Shown in pieces: positions 1 through 10,629 of a DNA stretch of 64,000 bases (its first letter is position 1; each line of letters opens with the position of its first letter). Source of the stretch: Drosophila miranda (taxonomy: Eukaryota; Arthropoda; Insecta; Diptera; Drosophilidae); the NCBI RefSeq assembly GCF_003369915.1, contig NC_046674.1, forward strand, positions 29,143,657 through 29,207,656. The letters are read 5' to 3'. The position numbers and the translations under genes are program-made. The notes beneath the pieces are model-generated. The model made no database searches, was not told where the DNA came from, and saw only the letters and a list, made by a program, of their open reading frames with translations.

Positions 1-2273
1 GGAAGTCAAACTGTGAATTGTTTGCCTGCTTGGCCTTGATCAAGATCTCCATTTGGGCGCCCTGAGTGGCTATAAAGCGGGCCGTCTTCTCGATGATGGC
101 ATGTTGCTTCATCGTCTCGGGCTGGTGGCAGAAGATTACAGATTTATAATATGTAATCGTATAGGAAGGAGCAGTTATTCGGGACACTCACCACCTGCAT
201 TCCCGGAGGCAGGGCCAGGAGCAGCGTGCGCGGCAGGACAAAGGGAAGTTCGTTCTCCTCAGAGGTCCCCGGTGAGAGCGAGAGCGGCACAGTCGTGGAA
301 GAGGCAGCTCCAGCAGCAGAATATGCAACGCCCTGGCCATCGTACTGGAAGCCCACCTGGCTGTAGTTTCCGCCGGAGGTCTCCTGCTGCAGCCGCTTGA
401 GGTCCTCCTCTGCGCGGAAACAAGAGGGAGAGAAGCACACAAGGCAGAGAGAAACGTTAAAGCGGGTGAGAGGGGGACTAGGACTAGCGTCAAGAGCGCG
501 TTTTTAGCCTGCTGACTGAGTCAAGGCGTGAGGCGTGAGAGAGCGAGATAGAGAGAGAGAGAGAGAACGCGGTGCGACGACGGGAGAGCATGGTCTAGAG
601 CGGAACAGACACAGTGGCTTGAGTGTGGGAAAATTACGGTTGTTTTCCCACAATGGTTATGAGGAGCCCTACAATGGCGACGGCGGCGGCGATCTGGTAC
701 CTGAAAGAAAGCTATATTCTGTCAGACTGTAAGGAATTCGTATTTACCTGCGGGGGCGACGGGAAGCGGAGCAGCAACAGCAACGACGGATGCTCTCTCT
801 TTTCATATTCTTATTCGAGTTTGGATTGGTTTTTCTGGCTTAGGTTCTATATTTGTTTCTATATTTGGATTTTTTGTGGGGTTTTGGTATCTTGGTTGGC
901 TTTTGTCTTAATTTACCTTTTCGGGTATTCTCGAATGGTTTCTATACTACATGAAATTTTTTTTGGTTTATAAGACAAGACGCCTTTTTTGAGGTGTATG
1001 TGAGACTCTAGGCAGGGCAGACTTACCTTGCTGCAGACGGAGCTCCTCCTCGTTGTTGTACAGGAATAGATAGCGCTCCTCCTCGCACAGCTGCTCGGCG
1101 CGCTGCTCCTCGGCGCTAAGGTATTCCAGGCGGTTGCCGTAGCCCCCAGGTGGCGCTTCGTAAGGGGCCAGATCGCAGAGAGCGCCTCGCACGTCGTATC
1201 TATATATATATATTGTGTATATATACATATAAATGAGTGCGTGTGTGTGGATGGGTGTGTGTTTTGTGCCAGAAGAGATCAAGCAGAAAGATATTGACAA
1301 AGAGAGAGAGAGAGAGAGAGAGAAAGATAGAGAGAGAAAGAGAGACATTATCAGTGAGATCCAGGACGAGAGGGACGCGGCGCGGCAGAAAATCGAAAAT
1401 TATGGGAAACAAATCGAGCGCGAACGAACCGCCCTTTTGGAGATCTTTCAGAATCGATCAAATTATTTGTTTCCCATCGATTCACGATTATATAAATAAT
1501 ATGTTTATATATATATATATATCTATATATAGTAGAGGTTAAGAAATCGGTTTATAGCTAGAGATCGTTCATACATACCGCTCCGGTGGCTAAAAAGTTA
1601 ATCGGTTTACATTTAAGATTGGTCAAAGAATTAAAGATTCAATAATGGTTTTGTTTTTCTTTTTTTTTTTATGGTAAGAGATACAGTTTGAGAAGCACTG
1701 AAAAGAGCTGTTATTACAATGGTGTGTATGTGTGTGTGTTTCTGTGTGGATGTTGGCGGGGGGAGTGTATGTGGGTGGGTGCTACAGTTCAGTACAGATA
1801 CAGTCCACAGTCCGAGTCCATTCAAAGCCATACTCTGTCAAAAGTGTAGGGTATGCAGTGGGTCGTCAGCTAGTCCATAGATACGCATAGGTCGCGTGTG
1901 CATGTGTATGTGTGTAAGTGTGTGGATGGATTGTATGGGATTGTGGGATGTATGTATTGATATTCGTACAATTAACGCTTAGACAACCCCCAATTATTAA
2001 CCTGTCTATCTTGAGATTTACATCGCCCATCCAGGGTATCAGCTGCTTGCCGTGGTCCAGTTCGCGGGCCTTCTCGTCATCCCGGAATATCTTGCACGCG
2101 TAGCCGAAGACGAGCAGCTCCAGGGGCGGCTGGCGTGCGTCCAGTGTCGCCGCACCGTTGCCGTTGCTGGCCCCCGCAGACATTCCGCCGGGAGCAACTG
2201 CAGCGGCTCCAGTCTTGCGCAGAATGCCACCGATGCTGCCGCCACCGGCGGAGCGCACATTGTAGGGCATCAT
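1..2273 (-). CDS. su(w[a]): suppressor of white-apricot, 5' part (partial, runs off the left edge)
   Basis: Nuclear SR-like alternative-splicing regulator (SFSWAP family). Four coding exons are visible on the minus strand: 2273-2002, 1199-1027, 409-192 and 121-1, joined by GT-AG introns with consistent phases (2, 1, 0), giving about 261 codons. The start is the ATG pair at 2273/2270 ([11 protein letters not shown]); the frame stays open a little upstream but has no ATG there. A DRY_EERY domain is clear: [14 protein letters not shown] and GDVNLKIDR in exon 1, continuing as YDVRG and CEEERYLFL in exon 2, so the DRY motif is split by the first coding intron. Exon 4 opens the first SURP module ([16 protein letters not shown]). 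The second SURP and RS domains must lie left of base 1. In D. melanogaster this protein represses splicing of its own early introns; that is family knowledge, not shown here. Identification is confident. Confidence 0.93.
1200..2001 (-). promoter_or_regulatory. su(w[a]) first coding intron with a weak acceptor, candidate autoregulated intron
   Basis: This 802-nt intron has a poor donor (CAG/GTTAAT) and an acceptor whose last 40 or so bases are an AT-alternating tract ending ATATAG, with no polypyrimidine run directly before the AG. Intron 2 (1026-410), by contrast, has GTAAGT and a pyrimidine-rich acceptor. The published autoregulation of the fly gene works by retaining early introns, so weak sites fit that role. 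The intron also holds GA/CT and CA/GT microsatellites near 1301-1345 and 1718-1750. Confidence 0.55.
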
Positions 2274-2554
2274 ATGGCTGCAGCGCCACTTCCTCTCCAA
2301 CTTCAGCAGCAACTCCAGCTCCGTCTCTGGCTCCGGCGCACTCTCTCTCTCTATCCTCTTTCTCTGGCTGTTGCAAACTCACACACACATTGGGTCAAAC
2401 ACTTGGAATTATGTGATCTGGGGCAGCAGCACGTTGCATTCTTTTGCCGATGGACGCGTGTGGCTTGTGGATATATTGTATATAATATATATGTATGTAT
2501 GTACTAATGTATATTAAACGCTGCATTCAGTCGATAAGTCGATTAAATTGAACT

Positions 2555-2612
2555 TATCGATAAAATATACCCTCAGAAATATACCGAAATATACCGTCTC
2601 ATTTTTAAAATA
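2555..2612 (-). promoter_or_regulatory. probable su(w[a]) promoter elements: DRE and GGTATATTT boxes
   Basis: A perfect TATCGATA (DRE, Dref-binding in Drosophila) lies at 2555-2562, about 280 bp upstream of the su(w[a]) start codon. It is followed by repeated AAATATACC boxes (GGTATATTT on the minus strand) around 2563-2598. Both are typical of Drosophila housekeeping core promoters. The transcription start site itself is not identifiable. Confidence 0.45.
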
Positions 2613-2935
2613 TGCCGTAAATTTACTGACGAATTTTTTGTATTCAAATTCTATCATATTCCTCGTTTTTGATATTCGTTTGAATATTAGTTAGCTAGTT
2701 AGCTAAGACCTTGCGCTCTGGACTCATAAATTTGTACAGTTGATGAATCAATTTTCCACATGACTGGTTCGGTTTAAGTAGTCATCTGTATTGAATTGTC
2801 AACAAAATAAGGTTTAAACAAAAAGGTGTAGGTCAATAACAATTTCCACTAAATGTGGTTATGTACTGTATGGTTACTAAGCATAATGTTACATATGTAA
2901 AAACATTTACATCATAACCATTGGTTAGTGGTCTG

Positions 2936-3412
2936 ACTCTCAGAAATATACCGTCTTTTTTTTCATAATATACCGTAAACATACCGATGAAAAAAAACGA
3001 ACTTAACACTCTTAAATCCCCTTTTATTAAAAAATATGTGCAACTTCAGTTTAACAGGAAAAATTTTTTTGTAAATTCTTCCTATAGATCTATCTTATTC
3101 TTCCTTTTACTCAAAAAAACAAACCACGATATCTTTTACCTGAACTGCGCTAAAATTCTTTAAGTTTCAGCATTTTCGTGGAGTGTATTTTAATACCACC
3201 AGGTCGGCAATGGGTTAATCGCACTATGTCCATAAGCGGAAATCATATTCCTCGAACGTCGAACAGACGAATCAGATCCGAAATACGAAGTTGCTCAGGA
3301 GCTTGTTCCGACCTAGATACCAGTAGAACGCCAGTGGCTAGTTCCCAACTGACTACTGGTAGTCAATCTGGAATAAGATCACGAATAATATCATTGACTT
3401 GTTTCTGAGAGT
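2936..3412. repeat. possible short inverted-repeat element of about 477 bp
   Basis: ACTCTCAGAAA at 2936-2946 is matched by its exact reverse complement TTTCTGAGAGT at 3402-3412. No convincing target-site duplication flanks the pair. The left end (CAGAAATATACCGTC) also resembles the block at 2572-2590, so chance or a diverged local repeat is possible. The small ORF inside (3178-3408) has no recognisable protein features. Confidence 0.25.
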
Positions 3413-4029
3413 ATATACATTTTTATGTCGATTTATTCGAAAATTTTCTAATTACTATTCGTTTTCTCCAATTCTTGTTTCTGAGCAGGATGTATTCGCT
3501 AAATATTCGCATTATATTAGTTACGTAAATGACTATTGCATATCACATTATTTAATACATGTTTTTGTATCTTTATGAGCATTTATTTTATGAAATTAGA
3601 GTTTATTTCTTATTTTTTATTTGATTTTAAAGAACATTTTTGCAAATGCTTCTGCCACTAGATCTTGAACAGAAGTAAAAATTCAAGGCAGAAAGCAAAC
3701 ACGCGGAGAAAAAATTAAATTTCTTTGTGTAATGTTTTGTGTGTTGCATTACATTTATTAATTTAAAAAAATCAAGATTTGAAGGCCTGTCTAAACGGGT
3801 CTGCAGCAGACTGGCAGAATTCGTGTCGATGTGTTGTTGAACGCAACATGTGCATTGCCAGCCTGCTGCTAGCTCTGTTTAAACAGGGGCCCCAATATAT
3901 ATTTTTGTTCGAATGGAAGGATTTACCAGTTAAATAAAGGATTTTTTCAAAGTACTTTCAGTGAAAATCAACTGCGTCGAAGATGTGTAAATGTGTTAAG
4001 GAGACTTCATTGTGATTTCTCGTCGATAG

Positions 4030-4287
4030 GACTGTACCAGGAGCACTGGCTCCTCCATCCTGCAATTTCTTCGACTTCGCTGATGTATCTTGGTATTCAG
4101 TTTATATTGCTGTCGGCATCATTTTCGGTATGCTAGAGCTCAAGACGATCCTGGAACGCCGTAACCACAACAATTTCTACGGTCGCAACGTCCTGCACTA
4201 CGAGTTCCCAGACCTGGTAAACAACGGCCACACGGAGGTGGACCAGCCTCACGTAATTTTTTGCAGATTCCGATCTAATAGTGATTA
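4030..4287 (+). pseudogene. unrecognised membrane-protein-like ORF fragment
   Basis: An open frame reads TVPGALAPPSCNFFDFADVS, then a hydrophobic stretch (WYSVYIAVGIIFGMLEL), then a polar tail (TILERRNHNNFYGRN, VLHYEFPDLVNNGHTEVDQP) and a stop at about 4285. The composition looks coding, like the last transmembrane segment and cytoplasmic tail of a membrane protein. An acceptor-like GATAG sits at 4025-4030. No start codon or upstream exon is found within 1.5 kb and I do not recognise the family. It could be a terminal exon of a gene with a distant 5' part, or a dispersed gene fragment. A donor-less TTTTTTGCAG close to the 3' end is unexplained. Confidence 0.4.
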
Positions 4288-4447
4288 ACTATTTTTTTTA
4301 ATCCTGCCGGACGGTAGAGCTCTGATACAATTGGCTTCTTTGCAGGCGCCAAGAAAACAGATAATCTTATTTTTGTGCTCTAGTTTAATAAAAAATGTTA
4401 ACTATTTTAGTCTTCTTCCCAACCGCTGGGCGTACTGTTGATGGGGA

Positions 4448-5734
4448 TCATTCGTGGGCCTGGGGGAAGCGCAGGGTCCTTAGCTTGGAGTAGATTATGT
4501 CCCAGTCTACGTAGGCGCCGACCAGATGACGCTTGTTCTGGGGCGAGTCCTCGTAAGCGGTGCGGCCATGGAGCATGCGCAGGTTGTTGAACACGAGCAC
4601 GTCGCCGGGCCGCGTCTTGAACTCAACGATCTCGTCGTGGGCCAGACGAAGGAACCTGTCGTAGGCCTCGTACCAGGCCACCGCCTGCTCAATGGGCACC
4701 GTGAAGCGGCTATCCCGCTTCGTTGTGTTCTGATTGATGCGAACCACCTGGCCATCCAAATCCAAACAGACAACAGGCGCCCGCCACAGGCTGTGGAAGG
4801 GTCTGGCCTGGTCCCCGTCGTGTCCGATGTCGTACCAGTTGACTGGCACCGAGCGCAGGACCTCGAACTCCTGCGGATAGAGGCGCCGCATCTCGGCGGC
4901 CACATGGAAGCCGTCCACGAGCGTGTTGGACCCGCCCGCCGACTCCGACTGGACGAGGGTGTGCAAGATGTTGATGCCCGCCTTGTACTCGTAGTAGGGC
5001 ATGTCCGTGTGCAGTGGCAGGGGCACCATCAGGTAGGCATAATTGCCCGCATTCGGCTTGGACTTGACCTCGAAGACATCTCTGAATTGAAGAGGATGTA
5101 TGAAAAGTAAATTATCAGTAGATTTTGCATGTCTGGTGGTCAGGACTCACCCGTAGGTGGTGCGTTTGATGTAGCCAATCCTCTCTGCCAGGCGCCGGGC
5201 CACATTTTCGTCGTCGGGCGCATCCTTGAGCAGAGCGAATCCTTGCACAGCCAGGGCTTCCAGCCACGCCTTCAGCACGTCGTCCCGGTCGAGCACATTT
5301 TGGTAAAGGAACTCCCGGCGTACCTCCTCAAACTGCGTCTTGCGCCAGAGCTGGACGGGCGGCCGGTAGACCTCGTCCAAGTACTTTTGTCTGGCCGCGT
5401 CCCCGAAGTCCCGCTCCCGCAGCCACTGCAGCTCGTAAACGCTCTTGTGCTCGTCTTGCCAGTGGACTTGAAGCTGCTGGCACTGCTCATCGTAGCTCAC
5501 CCGCTGGGCGCCCACGTGGAGTGGTCCGCGCTCCCAGTTGCTCTTGCGTGCCCGCGTCGCCGCATGGAAACACTCCGTGCACTGGCAGTTGTCCCGCAAC
5601 CAGACCTGGGGGTATTTCAGGCGCTGCCCGTCAGCCTCGTCGATCTCCACAATGCTAGGACTGGCTAGACGAGCCCGCGTGCTGGCCTGACGTCGCACCA
5701 GAAAACGACCAATCAAGTGTCTACAGCTCAGCAT
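4448..5734 (-). CDS. gamma-butyrobetaine / trimethyllysine dioxygenase family enzyme
   Basis: Fe(II)/2-oxoglutarate-dependent hydroxylase of carnitine biosynthesis (BBOX1/TMLHE family), usually cytosolic or mitochondrial. Two coding exons, 5734-5151 and 5081-4448, joined by a 69-nt GTGAGT...CAG intron (phase 2), give 405 residues, close to the family's usual length. The N-terminal DUF971-like zinc site is visible as C50, C52, C55 and H57 in WLRDNCQCTECFH. The catalytic HxD is H219-T-D221 (PLHTDMPYY), the distal iron ligand is H366 and the 2-oxoglutarate-binding arginine is near R368 (RMLHGRTAYE). The ATG at 5734 is the first in frame; residues 1-25 are Arg-rich with few acids and could act as a mitochondrial presequence. 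It lies 87 bp downstream of the Rpp21 stop in the same orientation. BBOX and TMLHE cannot be separated confidently by eye. Confidence 0.9.
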
Positions 5735-5821
5735 GGCGCGACCGACTAACGATCGTACAGATGGATGGCTATCGAGGCCCAGAGGGCTGAGATAAGCCGG
5801 CGATAAGTGTGCTGTGTCTTA

Positions 5822-6444
5822 TCACTGTGCTTGTGATTGTGATTGTGGCTGTGCCTGCGTCTGTTGTCCCTCCTCATCCGCTTCTATGTCGAGCACTTCG
5901 ACCAGGGCCTGCGGCTGCTCTATCCAGCACTCGCGCTGACTGTCCACAACAAAGCGGCGACGGCCCTGGCAGAGAGGGCACTCTAGTTGGAGCGGCGTGT
6001 GCTCGTCCACGGTGCTTGCCTTTGGCTGGGCTTTAGCTTTTCCCACCTCTCCCTTCTTTCTGCGTTGTCGACGACGGCGTTTCTTGCACGCCTTTGGGTC
6101 TGTTGCTGGTGCTGTTTGCTCCTTCTCCTGCGGCACAGTCAGGCTCGTATTGACTCCGGGAATGAGCGGCAGGGAGCAGCGCTTGCACAGAGTTCGCTTC
6201 AACGCCGGAGCCCTAATCAGAAAGAGATCAGATTGAAATAAAAGAGCGGCTTTGCTAGGATTTTTGGTGCCACTTACATGTGCATTATGGCCTTGGTGCC
6301 CACATTGCGGCAGAGCTTCCCATAGTAGGCGCCGAGGGTGTTGTGGCTGCCCTCCGCCATAAGGTGGGCCGCCTGGTAAAGGAAGTTCATGCGGGAGCAG
6401 ACAAGGCGCAGTGCAAACACCTTCTTTTTGTTGTTCTTGGCCAT
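5822..6444 (-). CDS. Rpp21: ribonuclease P protein subunit Rpp21
   Basis: Subunit of nuclear RNase P, the tRNA 5'-leader endonuclease (Rpr2/Rpp21 family). Two exons, 6444-6278 and 6212-5822, joined at GTAAGT...TAG with the Met56 codon split, give 185 residues. The N-terminal helix MNFLYQAAHLM is a family hallmark. The zinc-ribbon cysteines are C65 and C68 (LCKRCSLPLIPG) and C134 and C137 (LECPLCQGRRRF). Between the two pairs lies a strongly basic insert ([11 protein letters not shown]) suited to RNA contact. The C-terminus is a Gln/Ser tail. The start is the first in-frame ATG (MAKNNKKKVF). The gene is divergent from Cdc45 across about 355 bp. Confidence 0.88.
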
Positions 6445-6798
6445 GTTCTGGAGAAGATATTCCAAAATAATCTAGCGTGGACAGAAAAATGCAGAATGGC
6501 TATTCTGTGGCATTCCAACGGTATGCACGGCTGGTCACATCTAGCTGGCCAGCTGTTTCCCGCGTTTTTGAACAAGTTGTGGGTCACACTGCGACATTTT
6601 GCAAACCCGCAAAAAGTGCAAACAAAACGAAAGAAACGCGCAAAATGCAGCACACTACGGCTAACTAGGAGCCGCCACAGCAACCACAACAATACCCATA
6701 ACCAAAGCAGCCGCAGCAATCAGAAAAAAGGGATCGCCCACGATTGCTATTCAATTTGCGTGATAGTTTTTGTTGCTTTTGCTGCTGGACGCGGAAAG
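6445..6798. promoter_or_regulatory. divergent promoter between Rpp21 and Cdc45
   Basis: Contains GGTCACACTG at 6582-6591, a full match to Ohler motif 1 (bound by M1BP), a weaker GGTCACAT at 6533, and CCAGCTGTTT at about 6549, close to Ohler motif 5. These are housekeeping-type Drosophila core promoter elements, matching the constitutive roles of both genes. The start sites are not mapped. Confidence 0.65.
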
Positions 6799-8609
6799 AT
6801 GTTCATCCAAGACCTCAAGAATGACTTCTACAGGCACTTAGTGGGCAAGCGCATCCTCATCATCGTCAACTACGACATTGACGCCATCTGCGCAAGCAAG
6901 ATCCTGCAGGCTCTCTTCCAGTATGACCACATGCTCTACACGGTGGTTCCCATCATGGGCATCACGGGTCTACGGCGCGCCTATGGCGAGCACCAAGGCG
7001 ACGTCAAGTACGTGCTTCTGGTCAACTGCGGCGGCTGCGTGGACATCGTTGAGCTGCTGCAGCCGGCGGAGGATGTCACCTTTTTCATTTGCGATGCCCA
7101 TCGGCCGCTTGACGTCTGCAACATATATAGCGATCGGCAGGTATGCATTTTGGGCGATGCCGCTCTGGAGGAGAACATTCCCGCATTCGAAACCATTTTT
7201 CACGACTCTGACGAGGAGGATGACGACCAGGACCAGTCCGGCGAGGAGGACGAGGAGGAGGTACACAACGACAGCGGTGCTGGCGACTCGGACGGAGATG
7301 ATGACAGTGCGCAGCGCCCCCCAGGGCGGCCCAAGCTAACCCGCCTGGAGCGGCACGAGCAGCGCATCCTTCGACAGCGCGCCCGCCGCCAGTGGGAGTC
7401 GGAGCGCGACCGAATCATGTTCGAGTACACGCAGTTCAGCTACTATGGTCGGTCCACGGCTTTGATGATCTTCGAGCTGGCCTGGAAGCTGTCCAAGGAC
7501 AACATGGACCTGCTCTGGTGGGCCATTGTGGGCATCAGCGAGCAGCTGCTGCTGGGCAAGATCGAGAGCGGGGCTTACACCCTAGAGCTGGAGCAGATCC
7601 AGTCGCACGTCTCCCGCCTCACGAACAAGACCAACGACCAGAACACAATGAGCGCTTCCAAGATCAGCTTCGAGAACGACCTGCATCTGGTGCTGTACCG
7701 GCACTGGCCGGTGACCGACTCCATGAGGTAGGTCCAGGGAGGAGAGTTGAGTCTCCTGATCCTAATGCAGGTACCTCGTACTCCTCTTGCAGGTACTCCC
7801 GCTACGCTTCCTGCCAGCTGAAGCTGTGGACGCTCCGCGGTGAGAAGCGTCTCCACGAGCTGCTCCTGGAGATGGGTCTGCCGCTGGTGCATGCACGGCA
7901 GACATACAGCTCCATGGACCTGGTGCTACGCAAGGAGTTTTACTCAATGGTGGAGCGGCTGGCCGAGAAGTACGACATCCCCGACATCGTCTATGGTACC
8001 TTCACTCTAAGCTATGGCTACCGCAGCCGATACGCGGCCGCTGACTACGTCTACGCCTTGCTGGCCATCATGGAGTCGGTGAAGAAGCACAAAACGCCCG
8101 AGGACTGCTTCATGGAGGCCTCCGACGCCCTGAACCGACAGCACAAGCAGCTCCTCAGGGCGGGCATCGACAATGCCAAGCTGCTGCATGCTGCCATCTT
8201 CAGGCAGGTGCAGAGCAGCCTGGAGGCCCGCCAGGTGCACTCGGCCGGCTCCTTCTTCTACTATGTGCTGCAGGAGGAGCATGCCTTCTTCTCCTATCCG
8301 TACGCCCTGGGCTTGCTGGCGAAGTTCATACTTCGTGGCCATGTGGCCACCAGCAGGGCACGCGCTGCCCCGGACCTACCGCTGATCGCCACCTGCCCGC
8401 TCGATGCCACACAGGGCATGTGCCTGCTAGTGGGCATTGCCCCCGTTCGCGAAGACTCGCCCAAGAACTTCTTTGGCAAGGCCTTCGAACAGGCAGCCCA
8501 GAAGAGTAAGACAACCCTGCTGCAGGACTTTTTCGAGCCATCGGTTGTCCAGCTCCGGCAAAGCGACCTTACTCGCTTCCTTGACGCCCTCACCGTGCTG
8601 CTCACTTAG
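6799..8609 (+). CDS. Cdc45: Cdc45, replicative helicase (CMG) subunit
   Basis: Cdc45 joins MCM2-7 and GINS to form the CMG helicase that fires and drives replication forks. Exons 6799-7727 and 7793-8609, with a 65-nt intron, give 581 residues. The protein starts MFIQDLKNDFYRHLVGKRIL. The inactive DHH-type phosphoesterase core is recognisable from NYDIDAICASKI (residues 24-35) and CGGCVDIVELL to FFICDAHRPLDVCNIY. A strongly acidic loop (about residues 135-172) is followed by the basic RLERHEQRILRQRARRQWES. The C-terminus ends RQSDLTRFLDALTVLLT. The start ATG is the first in the conserved frame. The last 135 codons lie in the left copy of the tandem duplication and are repeated at 12.2 kb. This copy appears intact. 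Confidence 0.96.
7728..7792 (+). promoter_or_regulatory. Cdc45 intron with two successive acceptor sites
   Basis: GCAGGTAC occurs twice, placing AG at 7769-7770 and 7791-7792. Only the downstream AG (exon from 7793) restores the conserved frame (SMRYSRYASC). Use of the upstream AG would add 22 nt and shift the frame, a possible nonsense-mediated-decay product. Confidence 0.55.
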
Positions 8610-9595
8610 TCCAAGGGTACTCCTATCCGCCACAGAGAACTCATGCACCTGCTCCTCAATCATCAGTTTAGCGCATAAGTTAGCCATAGATCGAATAGTA
8701 ACCATAGCCTAATTTATAATCGACATCATCTATATTAGGGAAAGCTAGCTATTTTTTTTAATTGTGTCAATCGCACCTAGAATATATATTTGTAGTTGTT
8801 TAATGTCTGTTCACCATGAAAGTAGCTGTGCATCCTGTCTCTGACTCTGTCTTTTGGGGCATGTGGGATCGATCGCTTGGTTTGCATTTGGGATTGATAT
8901 GTCCCTAAGGTCAGTAAAGTATAAGTAAAGAAACATCTTGCAACATAATGTCTAGATTCTGTAAATTCTGTGCAATGGAGCAGAAAGCATCCAAAACATA
9001 TATGAGAATGCTTAAAAGGAGATCTCAAAATTTGCTGGAAGCAGCAACAACAATAATACGAATTCCAGATATGGAATAGATATGTTTAAAGATTTATTTT
9101 CCTGGGAAGATAATGGTGCAGATATTAGCATCTCTTGCGGATATAAAAGGAACCAAAGAGCTATCTGCAATTGCCCGTAAATGTGCTCCGGAATTTATGA
9201 TTTTTGCGTCTCAGTAGCCGATCCCAGCTGCATCCCAAAAATATAGGCTCTCTGAGAAAACGGTGTACAATTTCATCAATCCTTACGATATTATAAAGAT
9301 ACCACTGTGAACAATCACAATCACTGGTAAAACGTTTCTTCATCGGAATCATTATCGTATTTTTAAAGAAAAGCTAAATAAACCTTAGCAATTAGAGGGG
9401 TTATATATCTCTCAAGGGAAACCAGAACAAAAAACTGTCGATGGTATGATACGTCTCTTAAACATACAGCGAGTACAAGCCCAACAAACTTTATTTGCAA
9501 CAAAAGACTATATTAAATGAATTTTGTTGAAATTATTGCACCCTCAAATGCGTCTTGTATTAAAAACTGGTATTCTTACAAAATAATTAACAAAA
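8610..9595. other. Cdc45 3' UTR and AT-rich spacer
   Basis: Includes the Cdc45 3' UTR and then AT-rich sequence. The first part is repeated at 12648-13636. No coding frame with recognisable composition was found. Confidence 0.5.
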
Positions 9596-10005
9596 CTATA
9601 ATCTGGGGGTCCTCGTGTTCACATAAAATATTTTTGAGTGAATCTTGCTGGCCACAAAGTACGTCTGCAAGGAGCCGAGGCGGCAGCGCTGGCCCACGGT
9701 CCACTGGATGCCTTCATGGGTACCCACAATGTCCCCACTGTCAATATCCACGAACTGGCCGCTCCTGGAGGCGATGTACTGCAGAGAAAGAGAGGGCTTG
9801 AGGACAGGAAGTGGGGAGCTATTGTATGGAATTGACCCGCGAATGCAGGACTTGAAGTCACGCTTGCCCACGAAGCAGATGCCGGTGGTCTCCCGTTTGT
9901 GGGCGCTGGAAGCCGATTCGTCGGCCAAGTGGTTCACCTCGTTCTCTGACAGGTCGTCCAACAACAAAAATCTCCCGACATGCCTACAACAATGTTGCGA
10001 ATCAT
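9596..10005 (-). pseudogene. TRMU: TRMU / MnmA-type tRNA 2-thiouridylase fragment (left copy)
   Basis: Encodes part of a mitochondrial tRNA-specific 2-thiouridylase, which thiolates the wobble uridine of Lys, Glu and Gln tRNAs. Visible pieces are LSENEVNHLADESASS, AHKRETTGICFVGKRDF (family TGICFVG motif), SGQFVDIDSGDIVGTHEGIQ and WTVGQRCRLGS, ending FYVNTRTPRL at a stop. An intron-like 58-nt GT...CTCTGCAG segment between GKRDFKSCIR and the SGQFVD part would shift the frame if removed. The His expected in the GIHQWT-like motif is missing. The ATP-binding PP-loop domain and the true C-terminus are absent. An acceptor-like TTGTTGTAG precedes the segment. It is best called a truncated pseudogene, though it could be inner exons of a gene whose remainder is outside the duplicated unit. 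Confidence 0.72.
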
Positions 10006-10086
10006 GTATAATAATTTAAATTTGTATTTATACATATTTGTTTACAAATGTTTCATTTAGGGATATTAAATATTGATATGCCAAAA

Positions 10087-10377
10087 TATCGATATATATT
10101 TTCGGTTGATAATATCATTGCTTATAATTTTTCTGTGGACTGGCGAATATAGGAACTACTTTATTGAATTCGTCAAATAAATTCGGCAGATCATCAAAAA
10201 TGTTTTATTCATTATACTCATCCATCAGTTTATGGGTCAGCTCGCAGGTTTTCTTGCGGCTCATCTCTCGCGAATCGCCAGTTTTTTTCTATTGCTTCAT
10301 GTAGTCAGATATACTAAGCCCGCGAATTTTAATTCAAATTTTTGATGGACAGGGACAGTTGTTAAAAAATATCGATA
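10087..10377. promoter_or_regulatory. pair of DRE boxes (left copy)
   Basis: Perfect TATCGATA octamers lie at 10087-10094 and 10370-10377, with a further ATCGAT near 10478. The DRE is the Dref/BEAF-32-type element of Drosophila housekeeping promoters and insulators. Both are repeated in the right copy at 14128 and 14411. Confidence 0.5.
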
Positions 10378-10629
10378 TTTTTGTGCGATAAGTGGAAGGG
10401 CTTCGGCGGTAACATGCTATTATTTTAAAAATAATAATTTCTAGAGAGTGCCACTAATGAAAGCTACTTTTTTTTATTATCGATGTTATTGTGAGATAAA
10501 TATTAGATGATAATAATATATTATTCATACAGAGAATATGTGGATATTAATATTTTTTAAAGAAATCTAACACAACAGCTGATTCCAACCAGCAGACTCA
10601 GTGCCGTGGATATAATACCAAATACCAGC

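Larger units (their letters stand above)
2313..4020. other. intergenic AT-rich DNA
   Basis: Contains the su(w[a]) upstream region, two diverged copies of an AAATATACCG-rich block (2571-2640 and 2938-3000) and otherwise AT-rich sequence. No supported coding exon was seen. Confidence 0.6.

Noticed and set aside
3178..3408. 76-codon ORF (MECILIPPGRQWVNRTMS)
   Set aside because: No domain, biased composition or splice context; length expected by chance.
4526..5668. Plus-strand ORFs of about 180-194 codons opposite the dioxygenase gene
   Set aside because: Antisense shadows; the minus strand shows catalytic HxD, distal His and zinc-ligand motifs and a proper intron.
6878..7430. Alternative-frame ORFs inside Cdc45 exon 1
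   Set aside because: Composition is Ser/Thr/Arg-rich shadow of the Cdc45 frame, with no independent features.
9596..9967. Reading the TRMU fragment as an intact 123-aa gene
   Set aside because: The open frame has no ATG at its left end and lacks the PP-loop domain; it runs through an intron-like segment.
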